From Heterocephalus glaber (lineage: Eukaryota > Chordata > Mammalia > Rodentia > Bathyergidae), in the NCBI RefSeq assembly GCF_000247695.1, contig NW_004624734.1, forward strand, positions 35,139,247 through 35,203,246: a stretch of 64,000 nt of DNA, written 5' to 3'. The notes under the pieces were generated by a model that had not been told where the DNA came from, did no database searches, and saw only the letters and a list, made by a program, of their open reading frames with translations. Below, piece by piece: positions 21,786 to 35,260 of this stretch; the stretch's first letter is position 1; every line of letters begins with the position of its first letter. Position numbers and translations under genes: made by a program.

Positions 21786-22709
21786 ACTAATTGTTTTGGT
21801 CACATCTCATAGTTCCTCCAAGAAGGAAGAGTGAGAGCAGGAAAAGTTTTATTAGCAATCAGGCTACAGAAGGTCCTCCGAACCCTTCAGCAATGAGGCA
21901 AGATTGTTATTTGCATCACATCGGTATGAACAAAAGGGTAGAGCTGGTGGAGGGAAACCTTCCCAAGCTGATCATTGAGGCATACTGAAGAGAGACCAGG
22001 TGCCTTGAGCTCAGTCCACAGCTTTGGGAAAGCCAGATGGGCATTAGAGGAAAAGCCAAGAAGAGCTGCACATTGCAGATTAATTAAATGTCTTCAAAGA
22101 GCAGTCTCTCTGCCCTCCCTCAGACCCTGCCTCAACTGTGTTCTCGCTGGGGGAATGGTTAGTGGGTGGGAGGTCAGTGCCTTTACCTGGACTCGTCCCA
22201 GTGTGTCATAAAGGCTCAAGGGCAAGGCAGGAGTGGCTGGTTGACATGCTATTCTACAATCATCTGGAAATCTAATTTGTGGAACCAGTAGCCATCTGTT
22301 CTGTGGATAACGTGCCAAGGTACCTGCCAACAACAGAACAAGTTTTCTGCTGTTGGGTAACTAATTGCATCTATGGGACCAACACAGCTTGAGCCTCAAC
22401 TGGTGGAATGTAATCTTCCACTAAATTACTACGTCAGCTTGCATTTTCTCTGAGATTCGGTAGGTATAGTACTGACAGCAGGACAAAGAGCCTGGAGCAG
22501 CCCAGTGACCCCCAAAATATGACATAATAGCAAGTCCTGGAGCTGGGCAGGAGATCATGATTCAGCTCTAGCTCATTTTCCCTTCCTGAGAAGCTGGGAA
22601 AAGATGTCAGAGTCTAAAAGAGCTTTGACAATGATATCAGTGGCTCCTTTATACCTTCTGATTTTTTTTCCCTTTAAATCACCTTGTTTAGAGACTAACA
22701 GAAGTGGCA
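21786..22709. other. Unique sequence
   Basis: No recognised gene or repeat. There is a T-run at about 22662-22670. Confidence 0.4.
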
Positions 22710-23175
22710 TGTGTTAGGGTAAACTGAAGCATGACTGAGACCACCGAGTTAGGCAAAGCTAAAGCAGCAAATGGAATTTATTTCAGCCTAGGTGTAGGTG
22801 GGCCAAGGGCGAAAAGACCATCAGTGCCAAGGGCGGGACAAAAGGAGACCTTTAGAGGGTGGTTTGGGTAGGGGAAGAGAGGTCATCAGGGGAGAGTAGA
22901 AATTTTTGAGACTTGAGGAGGGAGAGGTTGAGACTTGGGGAGGAGGAGGTCTGTAGGGCCACAGGATGTTTCTTATGGTTCCTGGGAATCTGGACCTGCA
23001 GGCATTGCTGGGGGCAATGGGCGCATGTTCCTCTCGAACCAGAGCCTGTGTTCAGCCTTTCTGCTGTACATTTCTCATAGGTGTGAGGAGCTCGGTGCAG
23101 GGCTGCTGCGGTGCACAGCTGCTGCGAGATGGTTTTTTCTGTTCTGCCTGGGCGAGGGACCTCACAGAATATACA
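22710..23175 (-). mobile_element. Candidate solo LTR
   Basis: Read on the minus strand it ends in a U5-like segment: poly(A) signal AATAAA (plus-strand 'tttatt' at about 22778), then 'ggtggtctcagtcatgcttc' and a terminal '...ctaaca' at 22711. A weak TATA-like 'ctctaaagg' lies about 75 bp upstream of the poly(A) signal. Three frames (minus 22852-23181, plus 22935-23183 and 22966-23190) overlap here and are not gene-like. The family and the right boundary are uncertain. Confidence 0.45.
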
Positions 23176-26100
23176 GGACATAAGAAGTAGATGTCCTCAT
23201 CCTATTACTGTCGATGACATGGTAGTCAAGGATTTTCTGGCTTAAAGCTTCAATTCTAAGTTTCTCTACAGTAATAAACTCCTCACAGGAAAAGACCTCT
23301 TGTCTTTTGATATCATCCACAGTATTAGCACCCTGAAGAGAGTGAGACAGCGGTAGTGGCTTCTTACCACCCTCTGCAGCCTCCTCCCAGAGCCCTGTTC
23401 GCCCATAGGCAAGGTGGTCCTGAGGGTGCTAAGTAAACTGATCTTAGCTTTCTGTGATGCTTGTCATGGAACAGATGGATGAATGGGTATCTGTGCTACC
23501 TCAAGGGACTTAATACTCAAATGCAAGTGACATTACATTTTGCATTGTTAGTTTTTTGGTTTTATATTTAAAGAATATATCAGCATCATCAAAACTTATC
23601 CAAACCATGAAGCATGGTACAAGCCTTAGTATCAGCTGCTCGTTTTCAAATGGACCAGTGACAGATCTCCTATCATACCTGTCTGCTGGGTTGTTTCCCA
23701 CTTCTCATTAAATCCGTATCGTGCCGGATTGGCTCTGAGTGTTAGTGAAAAAACACTCCCTGTTTTCCAGAGAGAACAGGGCCTAGCACACTGCCCTTGT
23801 ATGGTGAATACTTAGCCATTATCTTAGTGCAACCAAAAGGAAAATACAATGGATTTAACCAGCAGGGGGGATATGCTTACCATTCAAGAAGCTAAGCAAC
23901 TAATAAGCAGCATGAGCCAAATGCACTTCTGACTCTCAGGACCTTGGGGGTCGGCGGGGAATGCTGCACGGAAGCTGCTGCAGAAAGAACTCCAAAACCA
24001 TTAGGCTGGAACCACTGTGAAAGAGAAATAGGGATGACTCCACAAGACTGAGTTGACTTTCAGAGATGTCTCTGTTATCCATGGAAACAAAGGTTTCTAG
24101 TCATGTCAATAATCCCACAAGATAAAAATAATATACCTAACAGTCAGTTATGGGATGGATTCTATGCAGGAGCTTTGGTGCTTTTGCTTGTAATTTAAGA
24201 AGTGATTATAGAGTGCCTTTCTGGCTGTGTTTTGCTTAGACCTGGGCACATACAAGCTGAATAGCAAATGGCAGTGACAGGAATGTTGGCCAAGGATTTA
24301 CAATTCACTTGTGCTGTCAGTCAGAGGTGACATCTGCCCCAGGTTTGTGCTGGTGAATGTCTAACAACTGGCTGTCCAATAAAACTCTGATTTGTAGTGT
24401 TTGCCTCTTTTAAGAATGTAAATACTCCCAGCATCGCCGATAGCAAGATTCTAGCATGATGTCACTGAACACAGTGCTGAGAAGAGACACAGATAGACAG
24501 TATGTCCAGACAGACACAATGGGCACTAAAAAGCCCAAACGTATAGATAACAGTAAAAATACAATCAAGTAGGAAGTAATATGTTTTGAGTATTTGTTAC
24601 ATTTGTTTTAGATATACTTTACTTAAATGTGAGTTTTTACCATTTAATTTTGAAAAATGGCTCTTACAACTGGTCATAAAATTTCTGAAAATTGAGCATG
24701 ACTACAGTCCTGCACAACCCAACCCCAAAATACCACTGCATTCACCAGCACAGCAGCCGAATTCAGGTGACAGGAACCAAAACCCAACAGCTTTGGTGGG
24801 GCTGCAAATCTTATATTTTTGTGTAACTATAATTACATCCAAAGAAATCAATCACTTTTAACAAAATTGCTATATGAAAATGATAATAAGGAACAACTAA
24901 AGAGTTCTTGTATAGCTTAGTGCACTATTAGAAACAAAATATTGGTCAATAAAATTCTCAAATTGGCACAACATTGCTATCTAAAGGCTTTCAATGTCAT
25001 CTGATATGGACTAGAAATTGCAGTGTTGGAAAATTGCACTAAAGCAATGTAGCATTAGCAGAACTCTAATCTTAACTTAAAACCTTAAGAGATTTCAAAA
25101 GTACTAAGAATTTTCAGGGTCTCTTAATTTATATTTTATTCTGTTTTATTGACTAAGTTCTAAAAATATGCCTTTTCTCATTGATGTCTTGGAGAATATC
25201 TGAGAAATTTTTTTGTACAAACAAAAAAAAAGGTAAAGAGGCATTTTCCTCTCCCAGGGAGGTCAGAAACAGATATAACTAAACAGCAAGAAAGAATTGC
25301 CCTTTTCTCTATATTCTCTCCAAAAGTCTCTTCCAGCTCAAGAACTCTGTGAGTCTATATTTCTATTTGAAGGGCCAAGAAATGTATTCTTGCTGTAATG
25401 CAGCTGAAGGAGTTTGCTCGGAAACTTTCCTACAGTGAGAACTGCTGCCTGTGGCAAGTTTGAGGGCTTGGCAGCAGGTGTGTGGTCAGCCCCTCCTCCA
25501 TAAACAAGGTCCTGTGGTCCTTCTTCCTGGGACTAGCACAAGGGTTTCCCTCTTTCAACCAGATTGTCACCGTCAGAGTGGTAAGAAGTGGTGAGAGAGG
25601 TAGAAATGAACGGTCACACTCATGCTGATTTTTGTCTATGTCTGGAGGTTGATGCATAGTCTTTGGAATTTCTTGGGACAAAGTAGAAGCCAGTGATAAG
25701 TGCAAATCTCCAAGGGGGATGCCCAAAAGTCTAATTTCCCACCTGTCAGCTGTAAGAACTCCAAAACTTCCTGGGCCAGGTGTGGCTAAGGAATTGCTTG
25801 ATTCCCTATTCCCAGTGTGGACTTCCTGGGCTCCTCCTCTGGTTCCTGGAGACTGTCTTGTGCCTCTTCACTCCTCGGTGTCCAAGCTCAGCTCCTGGAG
25901 AAAATTAAGATCCAACCCCCTAAGTCTGCTGCCACTTCTATTTCCATATATCACCTTTGTTAAGTTCTGGTGAAGGAAACTACTTTAGACTTTTGTTCAA
26001 AAGTCATAAATTTTCAAATACAGCTTTATGTGGTGAAATGCTACCTTAGGCATTTACTTGACTCGTTTTTCTAACAGAGTGAGGTCTGGTTCAAAACAGC

Positions 26101-26589
26101 AGAGTTAGCTGATTCTCATCTAATGATGGTTGCTAGGAAACCATTTTGTGGCAAATTAGAATCCCATAAGCTCTTCCCCTTCTTGTGAAGTCCTATAGAA
26201 TTAATGTGTGCACAATTCATTCATTGGTGAATCAGTGCTATCCAGGGATGTCTTTTTCCTCTTACTATTAAATTGTTACTTAAATAGTTAACTTTTTTAT
26301 AATTTGTATCTTAGCTTTGCAGTTAGTCTTTAAAGTCTCAGAGGACAAGTCTCTTTGTGTGTATACTTTGAATCTCTACTCCCAAATGCCTAGTCACCAA
26401 GGCCTACCCAATATGCGCTGATTGTGTTTGAAAGGAGGTGGTCCCGTGGAAGAAATGCTTCCAGATAAGAAAAAGAACACTCCGAGTATGTTCCACTGAC
26501 GTTTAATGAGTTTGTAAAGCTGGGGTTTTTTTCCTTTTGCTTTTATTTCTGTGTTTGCTTTTAAATTGGAAGCCACAGAAGGGAAAACT
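23176..26589. other. 3.4 kb without recognised gene
   Basis: Mostly AT-rich unique sequence. About 24280-24500 has a texture like an old interspersed repeat, but I cannot name it. The plus-strand frame at 25719-25973 and minus-strand frame at 25430-25726 have no family resemblance. Confidence 0.4.
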
Positions 26590-27180
26590 TGCTAGGATAT
26601 TCAAGATGTGGCTATAGGAATTGGTGCAATTTCCCTGGAGAACAGTTTGATAATATTTGGTAACCTTGTACACTATGACACACGGTCCATTGTGAGACAT
26701 ATACAATCCTCACACATCTGGAGAAATTTGCCAAGAGTTTATCCCAGCATTGTTCATAATAGTTAACAAAATGTAAACAATTTAAATTTCTATTGAAAAA
26801 TAGATTAAAAATAGTGCCACAGTCAGACAACAGCATGCTGCACTAATCATTCTACACAGCACTAGGTCATACTGTGCCATGTTATACATAGGTAAAATAA
26901 GCTGGAGTTACATATGTCTACATGGTAAATCACTGAGCAAAATAAACTTATTTGCAGAGAAATGCATACTATATTGTACCATTTATATTAAGTTTTAAAA
27001 CATGTCAAACCAAACTGTATATGAATGTATTATACAATAAAAATTTACAAATACATATGGAAGTCACATCAGTGGACATCAGTCAGCACAGTGGTTCCCT
27101 CTGGGGAAAAGAGAAGAAGAATAGGCAAGGGTGAGCCACATAAATTTTCCTATAGTGTTTTATTTAGGAAAAATATATAT
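26590..27180 (+). mobile_element. Ancient L1 3' end (L1M-like)
   Basis: The text runs through 'ggagaacagtttgataatat', 'tttatcccagcattgttca', 'tagttaacaaaatgtaaaca', 'gcaaaataaacttatttg' and 'gtggttccctctggggaa'. This is the familiar order of an old L1 3' region: end of ORF2, then 3'UTR. Many stops, no usable frame. Confidence 0.65.
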
Positions 27181-27631
27181 TTGAAGAATGCATAGCAGAA
27201 TGTTAAGCTGGACAAAGCTAGGTGGTAAGAACATGGCTGGCTGTTATACTATTCTCCATGCTTGTTTATCTTTGATGTATTTATTCATTTTGTTTTTAGA
27301 AATTTGTTTTAGGGTGACAAAAGACCCAAGACTCTTTTGCATGAGTGGGTCAACATTGCACCAAGCTGGGTGGGAGATATATAGGATCATTTTCAGTTCA
27401 GGGACTTGGTTCTTGCAGAGTTAGACAAATTCATTAGAAGTTTTATCTACATACTAGAAAGTTACATGAATTCGGTCTTTTAAATACAGGCAGTAAAACA
27501 AAGGAAGGTCAGGCAATGAGGCTTGTTTTTTTTTTTTCCTTTAATATAGTAAATAATAAATCTTCCTTTGTTTTGCTTTGTTTGAATAAAGTTAATTATA
27601 AAAGCAGTGCATCACTTTGGCAGCTAACAAT
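27181..27631. other. Unique AT-rich sequence
   Basis: No feature recognised apart from a T-run at about 27527-27537. Confidence 0.4.
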
Positions 27632-27830
27632 GCCTAAAGCAATGGATCTGAAGCTTTATTGAGCATAAAAATCACCTGGGATGCTTGTTAAAATGCAGAT
27701 TTCTGAGCCCTAGCCCCTCCCCATCCAGTGCTAATCCAGTACACCAGGGTGGGACCCTGTCATTTCTGTCTTTAGTGATCACTCCAGCTAGTTCAGTCCT
27801 TTAACAGAGTGACCAGGGCAAACTGGGACT
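27632..27830. mobile_element. MER5-like hAT-Charlie fossil
   Basis: 'agcaatggatctgaagcttt' corresponds to the CAGTGGTTCTCAAC-type end. It is followed by 'ataaaaatcacctgggatgc', 'aaaatgcagatttctgagcc' and 'ccagggtgggaccctgtcat', which follow the MER5A/B consensus order. A short non-autonomous element with no coding content. Confidence 0.7.
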
Positions 27831-27862
27831 CTCAGGCAGGTCAGGCAGGTCTCAGGCAGGTC
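27831..27862. repeat. Short GGCAGGTC-type tandem repeat
   Basis: Three tandem units built on (ct)caggcaggt: ctcaggcaggt, caggcaggt, ctcaggcaggt. A small slippage array. Confidence 0.85.
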
Positions 27863-29654
27863 GTCCTACTCATGAACCAAAGATCATTGGTGATTCCAAC
27901 TATGAGAACATACTGCAAGCACTGCATCACATTAGCAAATAAATAGACCCTTGAAAATTCAAATCTATAAAATTATCATACACAGCACACTGTTTAGCGT
28001 CCATCTACTCATTCACCAGATATTTACTGGCCCTCTATTTTGTGCACAGTACTCCTTTTCTCATTTTTATTTGTGCTCTATGTGAATTTCTTTGCACATG
28101 TACATATGCAGAATTTTATCTAAGTGCATAAATGTGCCTGGCTGATTCATCATCTCCCCCACACACACACAGACATATACCAAAGTGACACTGATAAGCT
28201 AGGAATACTTTCTTGGGGTAGAAGGGGTTTGGAGAAGGGAGAGAATTTTTTACATGTAGTATTTTTGTTTCTTTTCTTTGTTTAACCACCCCTCCCACTC
28301 TCCTCCCTCTTCCATCCATACGAGCCCCTCCCCAGATAATCCATGTCAGTGACCTAATATGTACCCATCAATATATTTCCTGATGCCCACTGATCATACA
28401 CACACATCTATACACACACCTGAACACAGCAGACCTGTGCATGTAGATGACTCAGTGTAGTAAAATGTACTGTGCTCTGCCAGGAGCTCATCTTTTGGGG
28501 GAGAAAATATACATTCACAAAACTCTCAAGACAAAAGGACATTGTACACAAATGGCACAATATTATATAATAAAAGATACATAGGAAAAAACTCAACACC
28601 TCATATGCTGTAGGGTTAAGAAAAGCAGAAAATAGAAAGTGTGAGGAGGCATCGAGAACATTCTGTCATTGGCTCCACTTCACAGAGCACCAGATCAAAA
28701 TCAGCTTAAAACCTGGGCTCCATTGCACATGAAGGAAACATCTTGCTTTCAGAAGACAGAGCAGAGGAAGGGTCCTTCCCTGAGGCAGAGCTCCCAGACT
28801 CTGGGAGGACCATGGAGCTGGAGCAAGGGGAAGGCCAGGCAAACAGAAGCACAGTGTTTAACTTAGCAAATGCCACAGTGATATTTACAGGCACAATCAT
28901 GTAAATGTTATTTGCTGTGAGAAATGCATTTCTAAAGCAGATGCTTCCCACCATCTATCCACTTGGCTGCCTCAGAATGAAGCGTTTCCCTCCTCAGCCC
29001 ACCAGGAGGGTGTTGACTTGTGTCAGAGGCCAGGGACTAAGACTCTGCTGCTGATCTAAAGGAGCAGCTAACATGTCCTCTTGGCTGATGAAATGAGCCT
29101 CTGCCTTGGAAGTGGCATGCTGAATGTGCAGGCTTTAGAGGTCATAGTAAGTCCTTTCAGCTCAGCCATGTGACTTCAGGGAGAAGGGGAGTGGCACTTT
29201 GGGAAAAAGCAGATCAATTAGAGCCTAAGGTGAGCAGCAAAGGGAAAGAAAAGACACAGAGACCAAAAAAGCAGCAAAACTCAACAAGCAGCTGGGTCAG
29301 GAAGGCCAGAGAGACTGTTATTTCAATGGTTCTCAATTCTCCTTGCTTACCAGGCAGCTTTGTTAATCCAGGATGGCTGTTATTTTCTCAGGTCTCTTAG
29401 CAGAACAGGAATGTAGAGTCATAGGGCTCCTCTGTCCTGGGTGGCCAGGTATCAGATGGAAAAATAAAGTCTCTAAGCAAAGAAATCTGAGTTAGCACTT
29501 CAGCCACTCAATGGGGACAATCAGAACTTGCCAGTATCCATGGAGAAACAATTGTTGCAGTCCTACCAAAGAAAGGTGATGTAATTTAAAAGCCATTGCA
29601 CCTGCAAATGAATACCTCAAAAAACAACATATAGTACAGGAGGAAGAAAATGAG
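27863..29654. other. Unique sequence
   Basis: No gene supported. A short CA run lies at about 28158-28170 and a pyrimidine-rich patch at 28280-28320. The L2-like phrase at 28000-28030 is too short to annotate. Frames at 28669-28866 (plus) and 28706-28954 (minus) overlap and resemble nothing known. Confidence 0.4.
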
Positions 29655-29855
29655 ACAACAGTGGTTTATACTCCAGCCCTAACACCCACTGGGTGACACT
29701 GGGCAAGCCCTTAACCTCCCTGAGCTTCCGTTTCTTCATTTGTAGAATGAGGACATTAACATCTTCCCACTTAACTCACCTAATGATCACGCAGGATGAT
29801 GGCCTCCGAAGCAGTTTTGGAACAGTAAAGGTTATATAAAGAAAAGTATTTATGG
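29655..29855 (+). mobile_element. MIR SINE
   Basis: 'ctgggtgacactgggcaagc', 'ttaacctccctgagcttccg' and 'tttcttcatttgtagaatga' are close to the MIR core consensus. One of the better preserved MIR copies here. Confidence 0.8.
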
Positions 29856-30504
29856 CACTGCATTAAATCTTCTGCTATTAGATTTGAGAGAAGCCCATGA
29901 TGAGGCCTCAGGAGAGATGTATAAACTCAGAAACATTTAGCGGAGACACCAAGGCAGTGCCTGATTACCTGCTAAACGGGGTGGAGAAAAAAGGGTCCCA
30001 GTAACTGAGGGGAGCAAGTGATGTCTCTGGGCTATACAAGGTGGAGATTTGGGGGAGAGGATGGGAATTGAGTCAGTCCTGGAGAACTGGAATAATTAGA
30101 GGAAGAACCCAAGTGATCATTAAGCCCACAATGGCTCTTAGCAGAGGGCAGAGGAAAGTCATCTGTGTCCCCAAATCGAGAGGCCTCTGTGGAGCTGAGC
30201 ATAAAGCTCCCCCCTACTGAGTGACCTCCTGGTGTCCTCTGCTGACCAACCCCGCTGCTGAGATGAGAGATGATGAACCACGGGGAGCCCTCCAGCCCTT
30301 CTTTCCCCCGTGCTCCTTGTATTAGGTTTGTCTTCCAAGGCCCGATTATTCAGAAAATGTTTTCTATAATTACAAAAACAATGTGAGCAGTTATTCAACT
30401 ACCTTTAAACTACTATGTAATAGGATAGGGTGAAGATGACAGAAAAATAAGTGTATGCCATCACCTTTTTCCTATATTCTATGTGTGTCTGTGTGTATAT
30501 ATGT
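29856..30504. other. Unique sequence
   Basis: No recognised feature. Confidence 0.4.
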
Positions 30505-30685
30505 ACAGTACTGGGGATCAATCCCAGAGGCGCACTTGCACTGAGATATATCTCCAGCCCTTTTAAAAAAAAATGTTGAGACAGTGTCTCACTAAGTTGT
30601 TCAGGCTGGATATGAACCTATGATCCTCTGCCTCAGTATCCCAAGTTACTAGAATTATAGGCATATACCATCATACCTGGCTCTC
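30505..30685 (-). mobile_element. B1-dID composite SINE
   Basis: Reverse orientation. The ID-like part comes first on the plus strand ('gtactggggatcaatccc' to 'gagatatatctccagccc'), then an A/T-rich linker, then B1 ('gagacagtgtctcactaagt', 'gttcaggctggatatgaacc', 'taccatcatacctggct'). Same composite architecture as the copy at 8.9 kb. Confidence 0.88.
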
Positions 30686-31994
30686 TACTCAATATTAATT
30701 CAAAATCTAAATGGCTCTCAATCACCTTTTCAGATTACTGTGAGATAACCAGTGTTGCCACACCAAACTAAGAGCAAAATTATAACCACAAAAGCAAAGC
30801 ATATACAGCATTATCTGTATAAATTTCCAAGAGTCTTTAAAATAGTTCAAATATCTCTGATGAGACCTGTAAGTCCAGATCTCCAGAACTGGCAGGCCAT
30901 CATGTTTCTAGAGGGAATGTATATTGTCTAGTTAACAATAACAAGGAAGTCTAAATCAAAATACCTTGGCTAATACTTAGCATGATACTCAGAAGTGACA
31001 TAAAGATGCCTGAAGAGAAGCAATAATGTTCATCTTGGATCTGGTTCTCATTTTTCACATGCTTCAGAGCCTAGAGTCACTTAAAAGCACTCAGAACCTG
31101 TGCTCCTTGGTTGCTGGGAACTGTTTGATCACCTCCTCTCCATGCTGCCATGCCCCTTTTTCCAGCCAAGGGTCTTAATTCTCTCTTCATCCCAGCCCCC
31201 CTCAGGACCATACTCTGACTTGCTTCCAGGCCAGGCAGCTGAACAGGAAGTAAAGTGGAAGGATTGGCCCATGCCAGCCCAACCCCCTAATTGGGCTGAC
31301 TTATCCAAAACTACTCAGTTTCCTGGGGCTGAGCTGAGTTCAATTTTTCTGCCTCCTAATATATTTTACTTTCTATTTCTTATTTGGGTAGTAGAACTTT
31401 TAATATATTGGTGTAAAATAAAACTAATCTCTGAAATTCTACAGAGGTTTCACAAAGCATTGTTGTAATGACTGAAGCTTTGAGGCCTCAGGAAGAACAG
31501 TGAAAGTAAAAGTTGAAGAATGAAAACATATATTAGAACCTCTCCAGAAAAGATCAAGAATGTAAGTCCTCTAAATTCCAGATAAACTGAAGAAAAAGGT
31601 CCCTAGACAAGAAAAGAGCAGTTCACTGATGGGAATGTCCCTTGAAAAACTTTCCTATCTATTAGGTCATCTGAGCAGACTGCCTGCCAAGAGGGCTCAC
31701 CATGGGGATGGCCTGGATGGCTCAACTGCAGGCTAACATGTGTCTGCTGCTGTTCTGAATCCTCTTTTGGGGTCAACAGGAATTCTCCCCTCCAGGCCCA
31801 GTCTCCCATACATACACTGAGGGCAGAGCTTCTGAATTCATGGCACCAAAACCCCACCCTGGAAATGAAGAAGGTCCCCTGATGTGCAAACCCAGCTGCA
31901 GGATGGGGCCAAAGCTGCCTCCCAGCCTTTGTCCTCAGGTCACCTTGCCTGCACCAGGGCACCCTTGGCTCAAAGGCCTCAGGAGGACAGTAGT
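30686..31994. other. Unique sequence
   Basis: No gene recognised. The 122-codon plus frame at 31100-31468 and 119-codon minus frame at 31603-31962 have no domain that I can identify. Confidence 0.4.
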
Positions 31995-32215
31995 AGAGTG
32001 CAGTGGAGAAGGATGTGAGCTTTGGTTTCAGAAGCCCACACTAGCTGCGTGACTCAGGCAAGTAGCTCAACCACTTTTAGTCACAGAGTCCCCATCTACA
32101 AGGGGTTGTCAGTGATGATAATAGCACCTCCTTCCAAGGGTCATTGTGAGGATTAAATGGTGCTTAGCATGGCAGCTGGAACATTGTAAATGCTCCATAA
32201 ATGTTATCTGTTCCT
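31995..32215 (+). mobile_element. MIR SINE
   Basis: 'ctagctgcgtgactcaggca', 'gataatagcacctccttcc', 'tcattgtgaggattaaatgg' and 'aatgctccataaatgttatc' follow MIR from core to tail in order. Nearly full length. Confidence 0.82.
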
Positions 32216-33129
32216 GTTAATACCCAGCAGGCTTCCACTGCATTGCTTTGCTTTGGGAAGGACGCTGCATTGTGCCTTGCAGTATTCAGGGGCAGTCTTC
32301 TTTCAACTCTGTCTGTCAGCACCCTGGCCAGAGACCTCCACAGCCCCCATGGGGTTGTTGGAGGAGACTACAGGGCAGGATCAGAAGATCTGTCCTGCCG
32401 GCACCATGGTCTTCAGCCCTCATGACTAGCCCTGGGCCTGTTTGTCTCTCTAGGGGACTGGGAGAACAAAACTTCAATCACATATAAACAGCAACAGATC
32501 AGGGAGCAAAACCAATGCATCCTCTGTCACTGTGGTTATTCCAAGAAAAGGAAATCCTTCGATGGCCAAGGGGAAGCCCTTGACTCTAACCTCTGTTCTG
32601 GCCAAATCCCAGGATGGTGGAAGATTTATCTGCCTAATACGGTGGAGTTCTGACGAGAGAAGAGGTCACTGAGGACTGACCCAACCACTCAGAGCTCTTT
32701 TCTCTCCTCTCCCAAAGGGAATTGGGGTGGAACACATTGATTTAGTATCAAAATGCTGGTTTAATGAAGGCTCCTGGAGGCAGCTGGGGTGGCTGGGACT
32801 CCACAGCCCTCTGATAGAAAAGGGAGCCAACAAGTGCCTCCTGGGTATTTTCTCAAGTTGTTTTCTCGAAGCTTCCTGAGCAGCCAGGCAATTATTTCTT
32901 TGCAAAACACAGGAAAAGCTGAAGAGAGAATTTCTGAGAAAATAGGATTGCTGCTACAGGAAAGCAGAACCAGGAAGAGCAGAGAGCATGGAGTTTATAG
33001 TAGTAAGGGGGCTTATAAATGGCATATATTGCACAGACGAGGACACTGGGCTTAGGAAGGTCACAGACAAGTGAGGCAGACATGAACTAATAGTAGAAAT
33101 AATGTAACAGCAAACAGTCATGGTGTTCA
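32216..33129. other. Unique sequence
   Basis: Three overlapping plus-strand frames (32190-32487) occur in different phases, which argues against a real exon. No repeat recognised. Confidence 0.4.
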
Positions 33130-33325
33130 GGGCTTTTTATGTACTTTGAGCATGTTATTCAACTTCTCTGCCTTGGATTTCCAGTCTACAAAATGAGGAT
33201 AATGATTGCACTTACCTTGCCTTATATTTACTGTAAGGATTCATCCTTGTGAGCACCCTCGAACAGTGCTCAGCATATAATATGTAGGCTTCTTTCTACT
33301 CCTATTTTCATTAAAATTATTATTA
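33130..33325 (+). mobile_element. MIR SINE
   Basis: 'catgttattcaacttctctg', 'cagtctacaaaatgaggata', 'atttactgtaaggattcatc' and 'gaacagtgctcagcatataa' follow the MIR consensus order. It ends in a short tta-rich tail. Confidence 0.78.
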
Positions 33326-34689
33326 TTATCACTATTACCTTCTTAGTGTGATGCCAGGGAGGAGTAAAGAAGATGTTGTCTCTCATAAGAAGGGCAAAGT
33401 TTGTGGCTAATTCAAAATTGAAGGCAATGCCTCCAGCAGGCTGTAAGTGTGGCTTATACCTACAGAAAGCAGACATGGCCTCCACAGGAAGGGAGAAATG
33501 TCATCTGCCAAGAAAGAGGGTCCCCAGCCAAGCAGTGGCCACTCCACAGTACTGTAGGCAGAGCGGAAGCCCCACCTGGCTGAAGGGAGACAGCAATGAT
33601 GGAAGTGAGGAACATGCCAAAGGCCAAGGAGACCCTGTGGAGTGAAGAGGAGTTGGAGGATGGTTAGTCAGAAGAAAATGGGCAGAGAGGGGACGCTTCT
33701 GATGTCCCAGGATTCGGGGCACCCAGAAATACCCTGAAAAGTGGCCACGGAGAAATCAAGATGGTGAAGGGCTCAACAAACACAGCCGAGATGAGCTTTA
33801 GAGGAGATTTGGGCAATCAATATGGGAGGCTGCTTCTGTCCAAGCTATGTGGTGTCACTTTATCAAGGCACTGTTCTCGGTGCACGTCCCTGCAGAATGT
33901 TCTTCTTGATATCTGCTCTAGCCTCCTGCTTTGGGATCCACCTAGGTGCTTACACTGGTTAAATACTGAATGGAATTGAGGGTCTCTGAAGGTGGGCATG
34001 CAGGGCCCAAGCATTCTGCATCCCTGACTCTGGGAACCCTTGGGCTTTGGGAGTCAGCCTGGCTAATGTCTCCCTTCCAGTCATCAAGCCAAAGGTGATG
34101 CTTACAAGGATGTTACGTATGGACAAGGACCCGTGTTAACGTTCTGTCCAAGCTACTCTCCTCTGGTTTAGTCATGCCACCAGGTCATCTGGCAGGGACT
34201 GGGCTGGCCCTGGGATTCCTGTCCTATCTCTGTCCCTACAATGCAGGGCCAGCTGTGAAGCATTAAGGGGGGAAACACTGGGCTCCTGAGTACAGGAATG
34301 GTTTCCTCAGCACATCTGCCTAGGCCACGTTTTCACACCTGCATCTGCATACCAACAAAACCCCTAGTATACACAGGGACCCACAGTGATTTCTATCCAC
34401 TAGTATCTAGGTTGTAGGTCTTTTCCTGGACCTGACTGATTGGCTAGTGTGGGGCAGGGGTGGGGGAGGTGGTGAGACAGAGTGTTCTGGAATCGCCAGA
34501 GGGTTTTAGTGCATGAAAGTGGAGATTTTCAAATAGGTTGGAAACAATTCAATTCAGGAAGATAAATACATGCACAGATTGCCCTATAATAGGCTTAATA
34601 TGCAGGATACTCTTGTCTTCTGCCCCTTTCCTTCTCTTTTTTTCTCTACATTGTTTCCTTTGATGAGTTTTATCCACTTATATCCCTTC
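33326..34689. other. Unique sequence
   Basis: No gene recognised. The plus frame 33373-33645 (90 codons) overlaps a minus frame of similar length, with no domain. A small G-rich patch lies at about 34452-34470. Confidence 0.4.
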
Positions 34690-35260
34690 AAACATCATCT
34701 GGAGGTACTTGATTCCCAAGGGCACATTTCTAGCTCCTCTTTTTCCTTGATCCTGGTTCCACAATTCCAAACTTCTCCAAACTCTCTCCCCACAGTTTGG
34801 CACCAGCTTCTCTGACTCAATATCCCAAGATTAAATTTGTCACCTTGGAATGCCTCTGAGTTCCTACTCCTCCTTCTGAACGCCCTTCCTTTGCTGGAGC
34901 ATCACATAGTCTCAGATCTCCAGTCATTCGATCTCTCCCACCTCCAGTACCCAATATTCCATGAGCTCCCAAGCATTGCTAATTCTACCCTCAGAAGGCT
35001 TCTTGCTCCTGTCCTCTCCTTTCCATTCCCAACATCACTGGCAATTCCCTCATGTGGGCTTCATCACTTCTAGCTCAGCTATTGCAATAGTTTCCTAACT
35101 GATCTGCTGGTCTCATGCCTGCCTCCCCCTCATCCCTCCACATTCCGTTGGCAGATTAATCATCCAAAAGATCATGCTTGACTTATCAACCCCATCAAGA
35201 GGGCAAGAAGACTGTTTGCTCCAGTCACTGTCTCTAGAATAAAACATTAATTCTTTAGCC
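34690..35260 (+). mobile_element. L2 LINE fragment
   Basis: The pyrimidine-rich text 'agctattgcaatagtttcct' with 'aactgatctgctggtctcat', 'tccctccacattccgttgg' and 'agattaatcatccaaaagat' follows the L2 3'-half consensus. The left limit is vague. Confidence 0.65.
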
